From: Rhodopirellula halodulae
GTDB taxonomy: Bacteria > Planctomycetota > Planctomycetia > Pirellulales > Pirellulaceae
NCBI RefSeq assembly: GCF_020966775.1
Contig: NZ_JAJKFV010000002.1
Coordinates: forward strand, 372,001 to 436,000
DNA length: 64,000 nucleotides
Direction: 5' to 3'
Below the pieces are notes generated by a model. It did not search any database, was not told the origin of the DNA, and saw nothing but the letters and a program-made list of their open reading frames with translations. A program made the translations under genes and the position numbers. Position 1 is the stretch's first letter; each line of letters starts with the position of its first letter. Positions 1-9,355 of the stretch are shown one piece after another.

Positions 1-1139
1 AGGACGAAGTCTTGGTTGATAACCAAAACGCGACCCGCTCTCCCACGAGACTGGAGAAAGTTCCTTGCGACCTCCTTGTCAAATACCTCCATGTATTGTT
101 GCTGGACACGGTGCCGCCCTTCATTCACCGTCTTCGCAAATTGCTTGACTCCCAAGCTCATCAAATGCTTCATCGCCTCGATTGCATCGATGGGTGCCGC
201 AGGTACGGCAGGCAGTTTGCGATCCAACCGAAATTGTTCCGAGAATTCGACCAGGGATTTATGTACACGAGCCCTATTCGAATCGTCTGAGTCGTGCACT
301 GCCTTTGCGTAGGACCACAAAGGCGCTTTCGGATAATCAGTGTCAGAGTTGAAATACTCCAGCATGCTGAGAATGGGAAAGACGTCTGCCATCGGGCCAG
401 CAAGTGACCGATAACCTTCCTTGGTTACGTGTACCCTCTCACTGCTTGCCTTTTCGGTGTCAAGTATGAAGTAAAGCGGCTTGCTCGATGGAGGGCTACC
501 GCTGGTCCAGTTGCGGATATTCAGTCCAAGCTGAGTGCAGTAAATGAAATTGTATAGTTCGATGCAACTTGGTAATTGCTCCAGAAGATACTCGGAGTGA
601 CCAGCTAGGAAGGTTACATCTCTCACAAATTTTTCGGCTACAAACGGCAGATAGCACTCTTCAGCAGCCGCGATGTCTGCTTCACGCAACTCATTCTTTA
701 GCAGATCGAGAAACCCCTTCTCCAAGAAGTTCGTTCCGCTTTCAAATTCGACCGAGGGCAGCGATTTATCGAAGAAGGACTTGAGCAGTTCAACTAAGTG
801 TTTCGTTGATGCGTTTGTCTTGGCATGCGTTCGAAGGAGCATGAATTCTGGGGCTGTTCTCGATAACGCGTCTCCAGAGAAATACATCTTGCGCAGATCC
901 TCAATGATCGACGTGTCACTTAGCCTATCTTCGAGATATTCGGAGCATTTTGCTTCGAAAGCATCCATCGAAAGATTTCTCTTGACCTGCTTTCCCATCA
1001 GCCAAGACAAGACCACGCAGGCGACGGATTCAAAGTCGAATTCCTTCGCGCCCTTCCGGTAAGGGAGGTATGCTGTCAGCTTGTTTGATCCGATTTTTTC
1101 AGCGTCAACATTCGAGAGACGGTCTACCAAATGCTCCAT
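1..1139 (-). CDS. dptG: DptG, phosphorothioation-dependent restriction protein (C-terminus off window)
   Basis: The reading frame is open from an ATG at 1139 to the left edge, giving about 379 residues without a stop; the rest lies outside the window. The ATG overlaps the dptF stop by one base (TAATG), so the two genes are translationally coupled. The middle part (YFILDTEKAS followed by a GYRSLAG motif) matches my memory of the DptG family. In characterised systems DptF, DptG and DptH together restrict DNA lacking phosphorothioate marks. The catalytic partner DptH and the modification genes dndBCDE would be expected further left, which is inference. Assignment rests on gene order and motif recall. 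Confidence 0.72.
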   Translation of the reverse strand, partial: MEHLVDRLSNVDAEKIGSNKLTAYLPYRKGAKEFDFESVACVVLSWLMGKQVKRNLSMDAFEAKCSEYLEDRLSDTSIIEDLRKMYFSGDALSRTAPEFMLLRTHAKTNASTKHLVELLKSFFDKSLPSVEFESGTNFLEKGFLDLLKNELREADIAAAEECYLPFVAEKFVRDVTFLAGHSEYLLEQLPSCIELYNFIYCTQLGLNIRNWTSGSPPSSKPLYFILDTEKASSERVHVTKEGYRSLAGPMADVFPILSMLEYFNSDTDYPKAPLWSYAKAVHDSDDSNRARVHKSLVEFSEQFRLDRKLPAVPAAPIDAIEAMKHLMSLGVKQFAKTVNEGRHRVQQQYMEVFDKEVARNFLQSRGRAGRVLVINQDFV

Positions 1140-2725
1140 TATCGACGCTCCACAATGATTTCGTCTTCGACCTCATCATCGATGAGCTCCCACTCGATAT
1201 CGCCCTTCTGAACGCTAAGGCACTGTGTCTGCTTAACGATCCGCCGAACATCCTCAACCACCTCTTCGAGCTGCACTACCGTCGTCTTGTCATGCGTGTT
1301 CGGTCGGTAGCCAGCATTAATCCTAAAAGCCAACTCCAGGAAGTTCACTGTTATCGGAACAGCTCTGATGTGATGTTCATGCCCAACCCTTAAATACGCT
1401 TCAAAAAACCTAAGTTGTAATGGAGCAATATTTTCGAGCTTGCTTAGATCCGGTTGCATCGTCGCTGTGGCAGAAAGTGCATAGCCGTTTGGCTTTCCCA
1501 GGAGGAAGCGGTCCCGTCGTATCTCAGGCGCGAAGCGATTTGCAAAACGGGTGACGGCAGAAACAAGTGTGTCTTTGTAGAACGACCTCAACGCGTTTTT
1601 CTGCGCTTTGTCACTTCCCTCGTAGTCTCGATGCAGCTGCCAAAATTCTCGGTACTTATCGAACAGATCCCGTTTCAGGTCTTCGCGAAATTGATGGTGA
1701 TAATTGTTGCTGAACTCGACTTCCTGCATGATGTAGAACAACCGAACCCATGTCCTGGGTTCTTTGACCGTCAGGCCAAACTCCTTCTCTGCTGCTGTGC
1801 GAAACTCGTTGAAGTCTTCCTCGTACAATCCTAGAGATGCTTTTACCTGGAATAGGTCAAGCCGTTTCGATCTCGCGTGGCAAGGGTCGAGTTTATTGAG
1901 CGAATCGACCAACTCCGAGCCGTGCCCGCAAAAGAGGTTGTCAAATAGTGTTCCAGGACCACTGAGTATTTGAAAGACAAAGTCAAGAATTGTGCGAGCG
2001 GTTAAAAACTGATCGAACTTGAGGTGAGCGTAGAAAAGCAGTGCGCATATTCGATCTTGAATTTCTGGCACGCAAAGCAATTTGAAGTTCTGGTGCAGCC
2101 TCGTATTAGGGTCTGACTTCAAGAATTCGGCGTAGATTGGATTCGATTCTGATTCATCGCAGATCCTTCGAAGAAGTGGCCCGATGAACGGAGCCTCAAT
2201 CTGCTTCCCATTCAAAGCAAATTTCGGATAGGATTCAAAGTTGATGAAAACGAATTGCGATTCTGTTGAGGGGTGTCCCTTCAAGAAATTGGAGATAGCG
2301 TTCTTGATATCGATATGCTCCTCCGCTCCGTCAGCTTCGTAGTTGCCGAGCATCCCAATATTGATGCCTACAACCAGTGGACGTTCAGCCGCCTTGTACT
2401 CTCGGAATCGATCGTCCAAGGTCTGGATAGCGTTCTTACCCGGATCGAAGCTGTGGGTTGCGTCTAAGTGAAAATCGAAAGCAGAGGCGTACTTCTTGTG
2501 GATTCGCCGAAAAACCTCTGATTTTCCATCTCCACTAGAACCGCATAGAAACAGGATTCTCTTCGCGTTTGAATCGTCCAATGCTGTGGTCAGCGCCTTC
2601 TCAACAGGCGTGCGGACGTAGAGATACTTTTTCAGCTTTGCTGCTTCTTTACTCGCCGATCCAAGGGTCGTGACTGCCTGTGCAGATCCCTTCGAGAGCA
2701 TCTCGATTGTTTGCCCGAATGACAT
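1139..2725 (-). CDS. dptF: DptF, phosphorothioation-dependent restriction ATPase
   Basis: A 528-residue P-loop protein with Walker A GSSGDGKS about 60 residues from the start, followed by a DATHSFDPGKN motif typical of DptF. The start at 2725 is preferred over an upstream in-frame codon at 2767 because AGGAG lies just before it. DptF is the ATPase component of the DptFGH restriction complex, which attacks DNA that lacks sulfur-modified backbones. It is followed at once by dptG (TAATG overlap), so the two form an operon. The start is divergent to the Dnd-associated methyltransferase gene, and the roughly 240-bp spacer between them must hold both promoters. Confidence 0.82.
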   Translation of the reverse strand: MSFGQTIEMLSKGSAQAVTTLGSASKEAAKLKKYLYVRTPVEKALTTALDDSNAKRILFLCGSSGDGKSEVFRRIHKKYASAFDFHLDATHSFDPGKNAIQTLDDRFREYKAAERPLVVGINIGMLGNYEADGAEEHIDIKNAISNFLKGHPSTESQFVFINFESYPKFALNGKQIEAPFIGPLLRRICDESESNPIYAEFLKSDPNTRLHQNFKLLCVPEIQDRICALLFYAHLKFDQFLTARTILDFVFQILSGPGTLFDNLFCGHGSELVDSLNKLDPCHARSKRLDLFQVKASLGLYEEDFNEFRTAAEKEFGLTVKEPRTWVRLFYIMQEVEFSNNYHHQFREDLKRDLFDKYREFWQLHRDYEGSDKAQKNALRSFYKDTLVSAVTRFANRFAPEIRRDRFLLGKPNGYALSATATMQPDLSKLENIAPLQLRFFEAYLRVGHEHHIRAVPITVNFLELAFRINAGYRPNTHDKTTVVQLEEVVEDVRRIVKQTQCLSVQKGDIEWELIDDEVEDEIIVERR

Positions 2726-2966
2726 GGGTGATCTCCTGATCCCGCGTATGACCAATTGGCAAAACACCTCGAGACACTATTTCATTGGCGTACGAACTCC
2801 TAGAGCTACTGGAATGCCCCTCTCGAATCGTGATTTGCTTACAATGATTGTTGCGAAGGGCGGTTCGTGAAACAAGCAGCCTGGTTTTAAATGCCAAATC
2901 GTGCGTTTTCTCCTAGGCAGAGCGAGGCCGCGGGATGTTGCTGGTGGTCTATTTTCCCTAGGTCCA

Positions 2967-5042
2967 ATGGAATTCGGCATTAAACGCCATCGAGCCGCGA
3001 TTCGTCGGCACGAGTACTCATTGCCGGTCAAATGCTTGCTCCGTGATGACCTGCTCAACTCGGAACGCTGCTTCTTTGACTATGGCTGCGGTCACGGAGA
3101 CGATCTTTCAGGGTTGATTTCGGACGGCTTCGACTGCAGTGGATTCGATCCCGCGTTCAGACCCAATTCGCCAAAGTCTCCCGCAGCCGTGGTGAACCTC
3201 GGCTTTGTCCTGAATGTCATCGAGGATCCGAACGAGCGGCTTGCGACGCTGAAGGAAGCGTGGAAGCTTGCCGAGCAGGTGCTCTGCATCGCCGCGAGGA
3301 TCATGGTCAGCGACGATGGTGGGGCGGACGTTCCCTACGGCGACGGTGTCGTGACTCGAATAGGCACATTTCAGAAGTACTTTGCGCAGGCAGAACTTCG
3401 TCAATACATTGAGTCGACGCTAGGCGAAGAGTGCTTTCCGGCTGCTCCTGGTGTGTACTACGTATTCCGAGATGCCGATCTCAAAACCTCCTACATAGCG
3501 GGCAAGTATCGACGAAGGCTTGCGGCTCCTCGCAAGCGAATTGCTGAGATCCGTTACGAGGAGCATCAGCTGATTCTCGATCCGCTGGTTGATTCGATCA
3601 CGGAATTGGGGCGACTTCCCGAGGCGGATGAGTTTTCGTTTGTAGAGGAAGTAATCGAGGCGTTCGGCTCCCTGAAACGTGCATTCGCACTGATCAGGCG
3701 TGTCACCTCCGAAGAAGATTGGGAAACAGTTCGACAGCAGCGGAGCGAGGATCTCCTTGTCTACCTTGCCTTGGCCAATTTCGGTAAGCGTCCAAAACTG
3801 TCTCAATTGTCGCGTAAGGTCCAGCGAGACGTCCGTTCGTTCTTTGGAAGCTATAAACGTGCGTGCAGCCAGGCGGATAGCTTAATGTTTCGCGCAGGTG
3901 ATCCAGATGAGATCGATGCTGCCTGCATCCGATCCAAGATCGGGCGTTTGTGTCCAAGTTCGCTTTGGATTCATGAGGGTATTCGAGATCAACTCGAGCC
4001 AATCCTGCGAATCTACGAAGGTTGTGCGCGCGCCTATATCGGAACCATTGAAGATGCGAACCTGATCAAGCTGCATCGATTCTCTGGAAAGGTGTCCTAC
4101 CTAGCCTGCCCAGATTTTGAGTCGGATCCGCATCCGATCACAACCGAAACAACCAAGGTTTGGTTACGAACGTTGCGTGTAGGGTTTTATGAGACCGCCG
4201 ACAGAATTAATCCTCCACTGCTGGACCGAAAAGAACTCATGCTCGACTCGAATGACGACCGTCGCAGCAAATTTGAGCGTTTAAGCAGTCAGGAGTTGAA
4301 GCATGGGCTTCTGCACGACGAAGATGATTTCCTGACTCGTGAGGTGTGGAAAGCCAATCTTCAGATGCTCGGATTTGAACACCGCGGTCACCGTTTGGTC
4401 CGACGCAAAAACAATACGTCGACCAGCGTTGTTCTGCCGAAACGTTGTTCCAATTATGGGGTTGGCAAGCGAATTGGCGGAGCGGCTTACGTTCACCGTG
4501 ATTTTGAGCATGTGCTTGGCGAGGCCATGGCAGAGGCTAAGAGCCGCCTGCCACCGGGATTCGAATACACCGTCGTCAAGCACAATGAGACGAACGGCAA
4601 TTTCAGCTTCATCCATTGTCCTGACTTCGATGAGTCTCCGGAACCATCGACCGGCAGCTACGCTGTAGTGAAATCCGATGGATCGGTAACCGTGCGTCCG
4701 GGTTTAGCTGATCCGTTCATCTATCACCACAAATGGCTTTTCGTTGACGATGATTACCGGGGATTCAATGTCGAAGAAAGCAAGCGACGGTCCGCCGAAT
4801 GGATGGCATTGCCCAACGTCGACAAGTCCCTGATCGGAAGGGCAAGCTATTGGAACAATCACGTAGTGCCGCAGCTCAATCGCGATTCGCAGCAGAGATG
4901 GCTTCGCAGTGAGGAGGTCCGCAAACGTCTCGGATGGACAACTTGCGAACTTGCTCACCAGAGAGATGCCGGGCAAATTCGATTTAAGAAAGTCGGCAAC
5001 GCGTACCTTTACCAGCTCGACGAAATGAATGCTGAAGAATGA
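2967..5042 (+). CDS. DNA phosphorothioation-associated putative methyltransferase
   Basis: The 691-residue product starts with a basic stretch (KRHRAAIRRHEYSLPV) followed by a glycine-rich SAM-binding motif (YGCGHGDDL), as in the large methyltransferase family that accompanies dnd/dpt clusters. An ATG at 2967 is chosen over an alternative start at 2901 because homology to the family begins there. The C-terminal about 45 residues resemble a small helical DNA-binding module. Its substrate is not known; the family is defined by co-occurrence with phosphorothioation genes. The stop overlaps the ATG of the interrupted phosphoesterase gene (ATGA), so the two were one operon. Confidence 0.75.
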   Translation: MEFGIKRHRAAIRRHEYSLPVKCLLRDDLLNSERCFFDYGCGHGDDLSGLISDGFDCSGFDPAFRPNSPKSPAAVVNLGFVLNVIEDPNERLATLKEAWKLAEQVLCIAARIMVSDDGGADVPYGDGVVTRIGTFQKYFAQAELRQYIESTLGEECFPAAPGVYYVFRDADLKTSYIAGKYRRRLAAPRKRIAEIRYEEHQLILDPLVDSITELGRLPEADEFSFVEEVIEAFGSLKRAFALIRRVTSEEDWETVRQQRSEDLLVYLALANFGKRPKLSQLSRKVQRDVRSFFGSYKRACSQADSLMFRAGDPDEIDAACIRSKIGRLCPSSLWIHEGIRDQLEPILRIYEGCARAYIGTIEDANLIKLHRFSGKVSYLACPDFESDPHPITTETTKVWLRTLRVGFYETADRINPPLLDRKELMLDSNDDRRSKFERLSSQELKHGLLHDEDDFLTREVWKANLQMLGFEHRGHRLVRRKNNTSTSVVLPKRCSNYGVGKRIGGAAYVHRDFEHVLGEAMAEAKSRLPPGFEYTVVKHNETNGNFSFIHCPDFDESPEPSTGSYAVVKSDGSVTVRPGLADPFIYHHKWLFVDDDYRGFNVEESKRRSAEWMALPNVDKSLIGRASYWNNHVVPQLNRDSQQRWLRSEEVRKRLGWTTCELAHQRDAGQIRFKKVGNAYLYQLDEMNAEE

Positions 5043-5107
5043 AGATCTGGTTCATTTCTGACACTCACAACGAGAACCTTGGGCTCCAGGTTCCGGACGT
5101 TGATTTA

Positions 5108-6064
5108 GAGCCTATCCGGAAACTGGTATTTGCTGAAAGCCTGATAAACGCGATACTTTGAGCTCCTCGAAGCAACGGAGTGTGCGATGACCGATGGCAA
5201 ACGAAAACGATACCCAAGCGACTTGACCGACGAGCAGTGGGAGATCATCAACGAGTTGATCCCAAAACCTCGCAAGAGCCGTAAAGGTGGTCGCCCTCGG
5301 ACCGTTGATATGCGGGAGGTTCTCAATACGATCTTCTACCAATGTCGCAGCGGGTGTCAGTGGGACATGATTCCACACGACCTGCTTCCCAAGAGTACGG
5401 TGTACGACTACTTCGCGAAGTGGCGTGACGATGGAACGCTTCAAAAGATCAACGATCGACTTGTCGGAGCGATCCGAATGCTTGAAGCGCCCAGCGAAGA
5501 ACTCGAGCCTAGCGCGTGCAGCATCGATAGCCAAAGCGTGAAAACCAGCGAACGAAGTGGAAGCCGCGGATACGACGGCGGCAAGAAGATTACGGGCCGA
5601 AAGCGAAATATTGCGGTCGATGCGCTCGGATTGCTGCTCGCCGTGACGGTGACGATCGCCTCGGTGGACGATGCCTACGCTGCTCGCCCGGTGATGAAGC
5701 AGCTTTCGCAATCGCGACAACCTCGTTTGCAGGTCGTTTGGGCCGATTCGAAGTACCACAATCACGCGTTGAATTCTTGGCTTGGTCGCCAAAGGAACCT
5801 GTCTTGGAAGCTGGAAGTCGTTCGTCGCCCCAAGGGAGCCAAAGGATTCGTGTTGCTTCCCAAACGCTGGGTCGTCGAACGAACCTTCAGTTGGCTTGGA
5901 CGCTGGAGGCGTTTGAGTCGTGACTATGAACACCATACAGAATCAAGTGAGGCAGTGGTCCGCATCGCATCAATCGGACGGATGCTTCGGAGACTTGCAC
6001 CCGCTGGCGACCAACCTCCGTTCAAATATCGACTTACAACCTGAATCGGTTTCCGGATAGGCTC
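5108..6064 (+). mobile_element. IS5-family insertion sequence (957 bp)
   Basis: The ends are inverted repeats beginning GAGCCTATCCGGAAAC, exact over at least 16 bp at 5108-5123 and 6049-6064. A 3-bp duplication, TTA, flanks it (5105-5107 and 6065-6067). One transposase gene fills the element in the same direction as the interrupted gene. Size, single DDE gene and TNA-type target fit IS5 subgroups such as IS427. Confidence 0.93.
5187..6044 (+). CDS. IS5-family DDE transposase
   Basis: Intact 285-residue transposase. It opens with the IS5-type helix YPSDLTDEQWEII and carries the three catalytic blocks: IDSQSVKTSE (first Asp), VVWADSKYHN (second Asp) and PKRWVVERTFSWLGR (Glu block). No frameshift is present, so the element is likely able to move. 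It lies entirely inside the 957-bp element. Confidence 0.93.
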   Translation: MTDGKRKRYPSDLTDEQWEIINELIPKPRKSRKGGRPRTVDMREVLNTIFYQCRSGCQWDMIPHDLLPKSTVYDYFAKWRDDGTLQKINDRLVGAIRMLEAPSEELEPSACSIDSQSVKTSERSGSRGYDGGKKITGRKRNIAVDALGLLLAVTVTIASVDDAYAARPVMKQLSQSRQPRLQVVWADSKYHNHALNSWLGRQRNLSWKLEVVRRPKGAKGFVLLPKRWVVERTFSWLGRWRRLSRDYEHHTESSEAVVRIASIGRMLRRLAPAGDQPPFKYRLTT

Positions 6065-6654
6065 TTAGTGATCCATTGTGGCGACGAGGCGACTCATGGC
6101 AATGCATGGATGAATGAACCCGAATCCAGGCGGTTTTTCGATTGGTACTCCAGTCTCAACATCCCTACCAAGGTCTTTGTCCCAGGCAATCATTCAACGG
6201 CGATTGAGCAGGGGCTGATCCGAGCCGAAGACTACCCGGCGGTCCACTTCCTGATCCATAAGCAGATGGAGTGGAATGGTTTGAAGATCTTCGGGTCGCC
6301 CTACACCCCGCGGTTTCATGATTGGGCTTACATGAAGAAACGTGGCAAGCTGGATCTTGTTTGGCAGTCAATTCCTGAAGAGATTGACGTTCTCGTTACG
6401 CATGGGCCGCCCAAGGGCGTCCTTGACTTGACGCACGACATCGAGTCACACGCGATTGTTCAAGTCGGTTGTGCTGCCCTCCGCAGACATGTCGATGAAA
6501 GAATCCAGCCAAGGATTCACGCTTTCGGACATCTGCATGACGAGAAAGGAATCAGCAACTACGGAATGTTCACCCGTGGTACGACACAGTTCATCAACTG
6601 CGCATGTTGCGATCTCGCCGGCAAACTCAAGAACAACGGTTTTGTTGTTGAGGT

Positions 6655-7545
6655 TTAGCCGAGCAGTTTGCGCATCGCGGATGCGACGCCGAGGGTGACT
6701 TCGGTCATCCTGGGATAGTCGAGCGTATCTGGTGTGTCGGTGGCCTGGTGGTAGTTCGGATTGCGCAGGAAGCTGGTGTCGGTGAGCATCAGGGCGGGAT
6801 AGTCTTGGTCCCAGAACGAGCTGTTGTCACTGAGCCGGATTTCGTTGATCTTTTCGGGCAAGCAGATCGAGAACAGGGGCATGCGTCGTGTGCCGCGTTT
6901 GAATCCTCGCCGGAATCTCCAGCACAATTTCCAGGACGGCATGTTGCCGACGGCTGCCAGAAAGTTGCCGCGTTGTGGGAAGAATCGGTGCATCCATTTC
7001 GGAATGCCCGGTGGAACCGCCTGCGAGCCTTTCGTCAGACTGTAATAGCCGACCATCTCCAGGCACAGCATCCCGACGATGTTGTCGCCGCGCTGTCGTG
7101 AAAGACGGGCGTGGTGCTGGCTGCCCATTGAATCCATGTTGAAGTACGGCGGCTCTTCGCAAGCAAATGCGACGAATCGGGCGGTTCGTTTCCCTCTGTA
7201 CTCGCGCAGCAAGCGGCTGACTTCGATCAACACGGCAACGGCGGACGCGTTGTCATCGGCGCCGGGTGTGCTGAAGACGGTGTCGTAGTGGGCACCGAGC
7301 AAAACGATCTCATCGGCTCTTTTGGTTCCGGGGCACTCGACGATCAGATTGGTTGCCTCATCGCCCATGGCGTCGTAGCATTCCCGCGAATGACTGAATC
7401 CCATCTCGGACCATTGACCTTCGATGTAGCCGATCGTGGCCTGTATCGTTTTCGGCTTGCTCAAGGTGCGCGGACCGATCAGTCCCGCAAGCCGATCGAC
7501 ATGCAGTCGCAGGTTCTTCTCGATCGTTTCGCGGTCGATTGACAT
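6655..7545 (-). CDS. M28-family zinc peptidase
   Basis: A 296-residue protein with the M28 co-catalytic zinc motifs in order: GAHYDTV, GADDNASAVAV, CEEPP, and a late histidine in NYHQATDTPDTLDY. These are aminopeptidase or glutaminyl-cyclase-like hydrolases. No signal peptide is apparent from the chosen ATG. It is the last gene of a minus-strand operon; its ATG overlaps the stop of the ADP-ribosylglycohydrolase gene (TGATG). Its 3' end overlaps the convergent phosphoesterase gene by 4 bases. The substrate cannot be told from sequence. Confidence 0.85.
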   Translation of the reverse strand: MSIDRETIEKNLRLHVDRLAGLIGPRTLSKPKTIQATIGYIEGQWSEMGFSHSRECYDAMGDEATNLIVECPGTKRADEIVLLGAHYDTVFSTPGADDNASAVAVLIEVSRLLREYRGKRTARFVAFACEEPPYFNMDSMGSQHHARLSRQRGDNIVGMLCLEMVGYYSLTKGSQAVPPGIPKWMHRFFPQRGNFLAAVGNMPSWKLCWRFRRGFKRGTRRMPLFSICLPEKINEIRLSDNSSFWDQDYPALMLTDTSFLRNPNYHQATDTPDTLDYPRMTEVTLGVASAMRKLLG

Positions 7546-8597
7546 CAGTAAGGTGGAACAAGTCGGCGGAAGCCGTGAAAGAGAACGACGAACAGGAACA
7601 GAAGATTGCGGAGAAGCACTGCAACTGGATTGACGGTGGGCGACTTCACTGATGTATCACCATCGAGCGAATTGGCCAGAGTTTCACCGAGACGCCGCAT
7701 CCAAGAAACACTACGTGGCCATTCCCAGATGCCGTCAAGCCATTCGCCCGGGATACCTTCCGCCCCGACACCAGCGCCCACGATGCCACCGACAATCGCG
7801 GCCGTCGTATCCGCGTCGCCTCCGCACTCGATGATGCTTGTCACCGCATCGCGAAAGTCATGGGGATTGGACAGCCATGCGTGAATAGCAACCGGAATGG
7901 TGTGGTACGTGTATCCGGTCACGCCCCGATCCAGGCCAAGCGAGTTGGCAAAGGTCTTTGTCGTTTCGCCGGCGTCAACGCTTCGAGTGGCTTTGCGAAG
8001 CAAGTCGATCAACTCCGCTCCACCTTCTCCCACCGCATCGACAACCTCGTCGAGCCAAAGGTTCGCGTCGACGGTTTCATTGTCGCGTGTGCGTTTGGCT
8101 GCCAATGCCACGGCGACCGCACCGTATTCGGCTTTCGGATCACTGTGGGTCAGCCGCGAGGAGGCCCGAACAAATTCCAGTATCGACGGAATGTCGTTCA
8201 GGGCAGCTCCGAAGATCGCTGCACGCATGGCGGGACCGTTCCCGGCTGAGAATACACCTGCCTTCTCGGGACTTGCCCCGAGCCACAACTTGATTCCCGA
8301 TCTCGCCGTCGCTTTGCCAACTCCCGCCGGTAAAGCCAGAATCCACCAACGCAAACGTCTCGCAAACGTACGCGTGAATTTTGGAACGTCGCCACCCGAG
8401 TCAATCAACGACTGAGCGACCATGCAGGTGTGTTCGGTGTCGTCGGAGATCATTCCCCGACGAAAGAAGAATCGGTACCGATCGGGCGAGCCAAGCAGCC
8501 TGGCAGCTCGCCTTGGCGAAACGCCTTCATAGGGCAGCCCCAGCGCATCCCCGACCGCAGTTCCTAGGATGCATCCAACAATTGCATCGCGATTCAC
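7545..8597 (-). CDS. ADP-ribosylglycohydrolase-family protein (DraG/ARH)
   Basis: About 350 residues with the family signatures: GDALGLPYEG near the N-terminus, DDTEHT, and a late GGDADTTAAI block. These residues bind the Mg2+ pair used to remove ADP-ribose from proteins, nucleic acids or small molecules. The start is taken as a GTG at 8597 overlapping the upstream phosphatase stop (GTGA); the longer in-frame extension has no family similarity and overlaps that gene. A hydrophobic stretch near the C-terminus (LLFLFVVLFHGF) suggests a membrane tail, which is unusual. Cytoplasmic, membrane-tethered activity is an inference. Confidence 0.85.
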   Translation of the reverse strand: MNRDAIVGCILGTAVGDALGLPYEGVSPRRAARLLGSPDRYRFFFRRGMISDDTEHTCMVAQSLIDSGGDVPKFTRTFARRLRWWILALPAGVGKATARSGIKLWLGASPEKAGVFSAGNGPAMRAAIFGAALNDIPSILEFVRASSRLTHSDPKAEYGAVAVALAAKRTRDNETVDANLWLDEVVDAVGEGGAELIDLLRKATRSVDAGETTKTFANSLGLDRGVTGYTYHTIPVAIHAWLSNPHDFRDAVTSIIECGGDADTTAAIVGGIVGAGVGAEGIPGEWLDGIWEWPRSVSWMRRLGETLANSLDGDTSVKSPTVNPVAVLLRNLLFLFVVLFHGFRRLVPPY

Positions 8598-9253
8598 TCG
8601 ATTTGCTCCAATAGTGATCGTTGCATTCGGTTGAGTTCCACTCCTGGTCGAACGGACTGAATCATTGCGATTGCCTCTTCGGCCGTTTGTGCTTTTCCAG
8701 ATACAAGCAAGACGGCCGCAGCGACTAGGCCCGTTCGTCCGTGACCCTGGGCGCAATGAATCAGCACTGGGCTTGGCAACTCGATGATTTCAGCCGCGAG
8801 CGTGCGTAGTTGCGTCGGAGATGCACCCGATCCGTCGAGCATTGGAAAACAGATATACGACACACCGGGCCATTCTGTGATCGGCTCGGTGAACTCGCAG
8901 GTCAGATCGACCACCGACGCGACCTCGCTGGGAAGTTCATTGGCAAGTAGCCGCCGCGAGAGCATAAGCTCGTCCGTCAGCGCGTCGGCTTTCGATTCTC
9001 GCGAAACGAGACGCACTACGTGCCAGACAATCGCCACATAGGCAAGATACGGCAGCAATAGAAGGAGTGCCAATGTCGAACGCGAACCATCGGGTTGCTT
9101 CCCAAAGATCTCCGGTTTGGAAAGCAGGTAACTTGCTCCAACCATGCCGAACGAAAACGCCGGGTACAATAGCATCCATGACCAGGAACCCGTGCGCACT
9201 GCAACGCCTGCGATCGCGATTGCTAGAAATGATAAAAGCAGGCCGTACTTCAC
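8594..9253 (-). CDS. Membrane-anchored dual-specificity phosphatase-like protein
   Basis: A 219-residue protein with two to three hydrophobic segments in the first 100 residues, followed by a cytoplasmic domain with the CX5R phosphatase loop HCAQGHGRTG. The family hydrolyses phospho-Tyr/Ser/Thr, and some members act on RNA 5' ends or inositol phosphates. It is first of a three-gene minus operon (phosphatase, ADP-ribosylglycohydrolase, M28 peptidase) with overlapping stops and starts. Confidence 0.8.
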   Translation of the reverse strand: MKYGLLLSFLAIAIAGVAVRTGSWSWMLLYPAFSFGMVGASYLLSKPEIFGKQPDGSRSTLALLLLLPYLAYVAIVWHVVRLVSRESKADALTDELMLSRRLLANELPSEVASVVDLTCEFTEPITEWPGVSYICFPMLDGSGASPTQLRTLAAEIIELPSPVLIHCAQGHGRTGLVAAAVLLVSGKAQTAEEAIAMIQSVRPGVELNRMQRSLLEQIE

Positions 9254-9288
9254 GCAGTTTCCTTACACTCGAGTTTTTCATTGCCCAT

Positions 9289-9355
9289 GTAGTGGATCTT
9301 GTTAAAGATCCTTTCGGAAAGGTGAATGGCCGGGATCTTTAACAAGATCCACTAC
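9289..9355. repeat. 23-bp perfect inverted repeat
   Basis: Left arm 9289-9311 (GTAGTGGATCTTGTTAAAGA plus TCC) and right arm 9333-9355 are exact reverse complements around a 21-nt spacer. The macro-domain gene stop (TAA, 9339-9341) lies inside the right arm, so the repeat forms the end of that gene. It could act as a transcription terminator without a clear T-run or be a dispersed palindromic element. Confidence 0.85.

Larger units (their letters stand above)
5039..6658 (+). pseudogene. Calcineurin-like metallophosphoesterase, interrupted by IS5-family element
   Basis: Codons 1-23 lie at 5039-5107 and the remainder at 6068-6658. Removing the insertion and one TTA target copy restores one frame of 219 residues. 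Metallophosphoesterase motifs are present: FISDTHNE at the N-terminus, HCGDEA at the join, GNHS, THGPPKG and FGHLHD. The first metal-binding aspartate is on the far side of the insertion, so the 3' part alone (196 residues from a GTG at 6068) should be inactive. The ATG overlaps the methyltransferase stop. The break is clean and probably recent, since both halves have no other lesion. Confidence 0.85.

Noticed and set aside
7545-8756. Longer ADP-ribosylglycohydrolase start at 8756
   Set aside because: The first 53 codons overlap the phosphatase gene and are unlike the family; GTG at 8597 gives a normal start.
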